Shown here piece by piece: positions 62,525 through 64,000 of a stretch of DNA of 64,000 nucleotides. The DNA is from Dryomyza anilis (lineage: Eukaryota; Arthropoda; Insecta; Diptera; Dryomyzidae). The stretch is from contig OX638131.1 in NCBI GenBank assembly GCA_951804985.1, positions 43,598,621-43,662,620 on the forward strand, written 5' to 3'. The position numbers were made by a program, and so were the translations under genes. The notes under the pieces were generated by a model. The model saw nothing but the letters and a program-made list of their open reading frames with translations, had not been told where the DNA came from and did not search any database. Each line of letters opens with the position of its first letter. Within the stretch, counting starts at the first letter, position 1.

Positions 62525-62771
62525 ACAAATAAATACATTGCTTTGGACGTAAATAAAAGACATATGTATTTATTTTCAATACATTTTTATTTATTATTAT
62601 AACAGTATTTTTGCTCGCGCATTATTCTTGAATTTCAAAAAGTACAAAAAATCTAAATTTTCTCTTGCTAAACCTGTCTCAAATCGACATATAATAATTT
62701 AGGTATGCTGAAACCAAATCTGTTTACCGTTAATTTCTGTCATGTTTAATTTTTGAAAAGAAAAATTGCTA

Positions 62772-63776
62772 CACGCTGCAAAAAAAAGAGTTCTCCCAAA
62801 CATAATTTTGCAGGCATTACATATATCTTTGGAGCTTTATACAAACAACAATTTTATTTCATTGCCAAACATTATTATAATAACAGCCAAACATATTTTT
62901 GTTTTCTTTCAATTATATTTATGTTCAGAATGAATAATTTTCGGCGTTCTTGCAAACATATATATGTATGAATGTAAAAAACATTTTATTTACATGTAAA
63001 CATATTTATATTTACATTTAATTTTAATTTTTAAAAAGTAAATTTAGTACTAGTAACTTCTTTACACAATATGCATTTTTTCCATTTTTTTTATTTTTAT
63101 TATTTATATTATATAATTATAATTATAAACTTAAACATTTATTTTTTTTATTGCACATCTTTTATTTATACTTAACAATTTTATTTCCATCTATTTTTCC
63201 TATTTTAAGTTCTTTAAATTACGGATGAATTGGATATTTGACAAACAGCCACTATCTGATATTAACAGTAATTGGCGGTACTTAAAGAAATTCACCAAAA
63301 AGAATTTCTAAACTATATGAAAAGTATTAATGTGAGTGTTACTGAGTGCTAAAAGTATGCAGCGTTGTTATTTAATTGTGATATCGTAATGCCAAACATA
63401 CATATAATCAAAATAATGCTATTATTTTTAAATTCGTTGTCACCCAGTAACAACCACGAATAACCAAATACATATAATTCAAAGAACCTTTTATTGACGT
63501 TGGGTGTGTTAAATAGCGGAAATATCAAACATACAAATAATAATATCTGATGAAAAATATATATTTCTACAGAAACATTAATATAGTAAATTCTTGCAAA
63601 TCCGCGATTAAAGAAAATTATGTTTAAATATCGTATAATAATATTTCAATATGAACAAAATAATTATACAATTCAATTATTATGTAATTAGATTTTACGC
63701 CTAATATTTAAATGGTTATTTCGAATTACGTTATAATTACATGCAAACATATTCAAACAAATCTTTTCTATCCGTG
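62772..63776. mobile_element. CACGCTGC...CCGTG family, copy C (1005 bp)
   Basis: TA at 62770-62771 and 63777-63778. Its ends match copies A and B (CACGCTGCAAAAAAAAGAGT; AAATCTTTTCTATCCGTG), but the interior is shorter and different, so it is a distinct subfamily mobilised through the same ends. Confidence 0.85.
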
Positions 63777-64000
63777 TAAAGTCAAGTGCTTTGCCAATTA
63801 TACAACTTTTTACTTATTACATCATATTCTATTAACTTTTGTTGGCATTATTTGGCTTAAAATTATGTAATAGTCCTACAATTTCTCAGAAAACTGATCC
63901 CGTTGTTAAATCAGTGGATTTTAAAAATTAGTTTACTACTTGAGTGTAAATTTAGTTCAGGATGAAATCAGTGTCTGTTGCCTGTCATTGCCTGATTTCA

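Larger units (their letters stand above)
62018..62616. mobile_element. CACCGAAAAAAT-ended element hosting a SINE and a hairpin
   Basis: TA then CACCGAAAAAATTACTGTAG at the left. The right end is only tentative (AACAGTATTTTTGCTCG near 62600-62616). It contains the phrase TTGGACGTAAATAAAAGACA shared with the 52.8-53.1 kb element. The SINE (62057-62221) and the inverted repeat (62385-62524) appear to be later insertions. Confidence 0.4.

Overview
The window is nuclear DNA of a higher fly (Diptera, probably a schizophoran). It has GT-AG introns, strongly AT-rich introns and intergenic DNA, coding exons with C/G-rich third positions, and dense small DNA transposons. I cannot fix the species. No bacterial, phage or CRISPR feature is present.

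Two protein genes are supported, both on the minus strand. The first is a complete unconventional class ID myosin, the orthologue of Drosophila Myo31DF (vertebrate MYO1D), running from the start codon at 35932 down to the stop at 339. I joined nine coding exons that keep phase throughout and give 1008 residues: a motor domain with P-loop, switch I and switch II, two IQ motifs, and a basic TH1 tail. Coding introns 1, 2, 3 and 7 are large (20.3, 3.1, 7.4 and 1.5 kb); the other four are 58-69 bp. The second gene lies upstream of the myosin promoter at 39352-41104. It has two exons and encodes 558 residues of a coiled-coil protein with a DUF4795-type region, related to vertebrate QRICH2/C16orf96.

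The rest is intron or intergenic sequence built largely from non-autonomous mobile elements. Five insertions have hAT-like ends. Four of them (19.7, 42.6, 49.1 and 50.5 kb) have exact 8-bp target duplications; the one at 26.0 kb has a decayed one. About a dozen more elements are flanked by TA (occasionally CA or TT), most beginning CAC. They include three copies of a 1.0-1.5 kb family (44.0, 56.7 and 62.8 kb) and two copies of a 0.8 kb family in the myosin introns. Several are near-palindromic foldback elements. There is one well-preserved tRNA-derived SINE (62.1 kb), one worn SINE (27.3 kb), and the broken C-terminal half of a Tc1/mariner-type transposase (8.6 kb).

Two GC-richer patches could be uncharacterised exons or promoters: 32.17-32.31 kb inside myosin intron 1, and 60.6-61.4 kb on the plus strand. 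They are the best candidates for undescribed genes, but the evidence is only local. I found no convincing novel multi-gene system. The most unusual DNA is structural: a 66-bp palindrome (32-bp perfect arms) upstream of the coiled-coil gene, a 1.26 kb foldback element, and a hAT-like insertion whose left part was later duplicated together with its flank.
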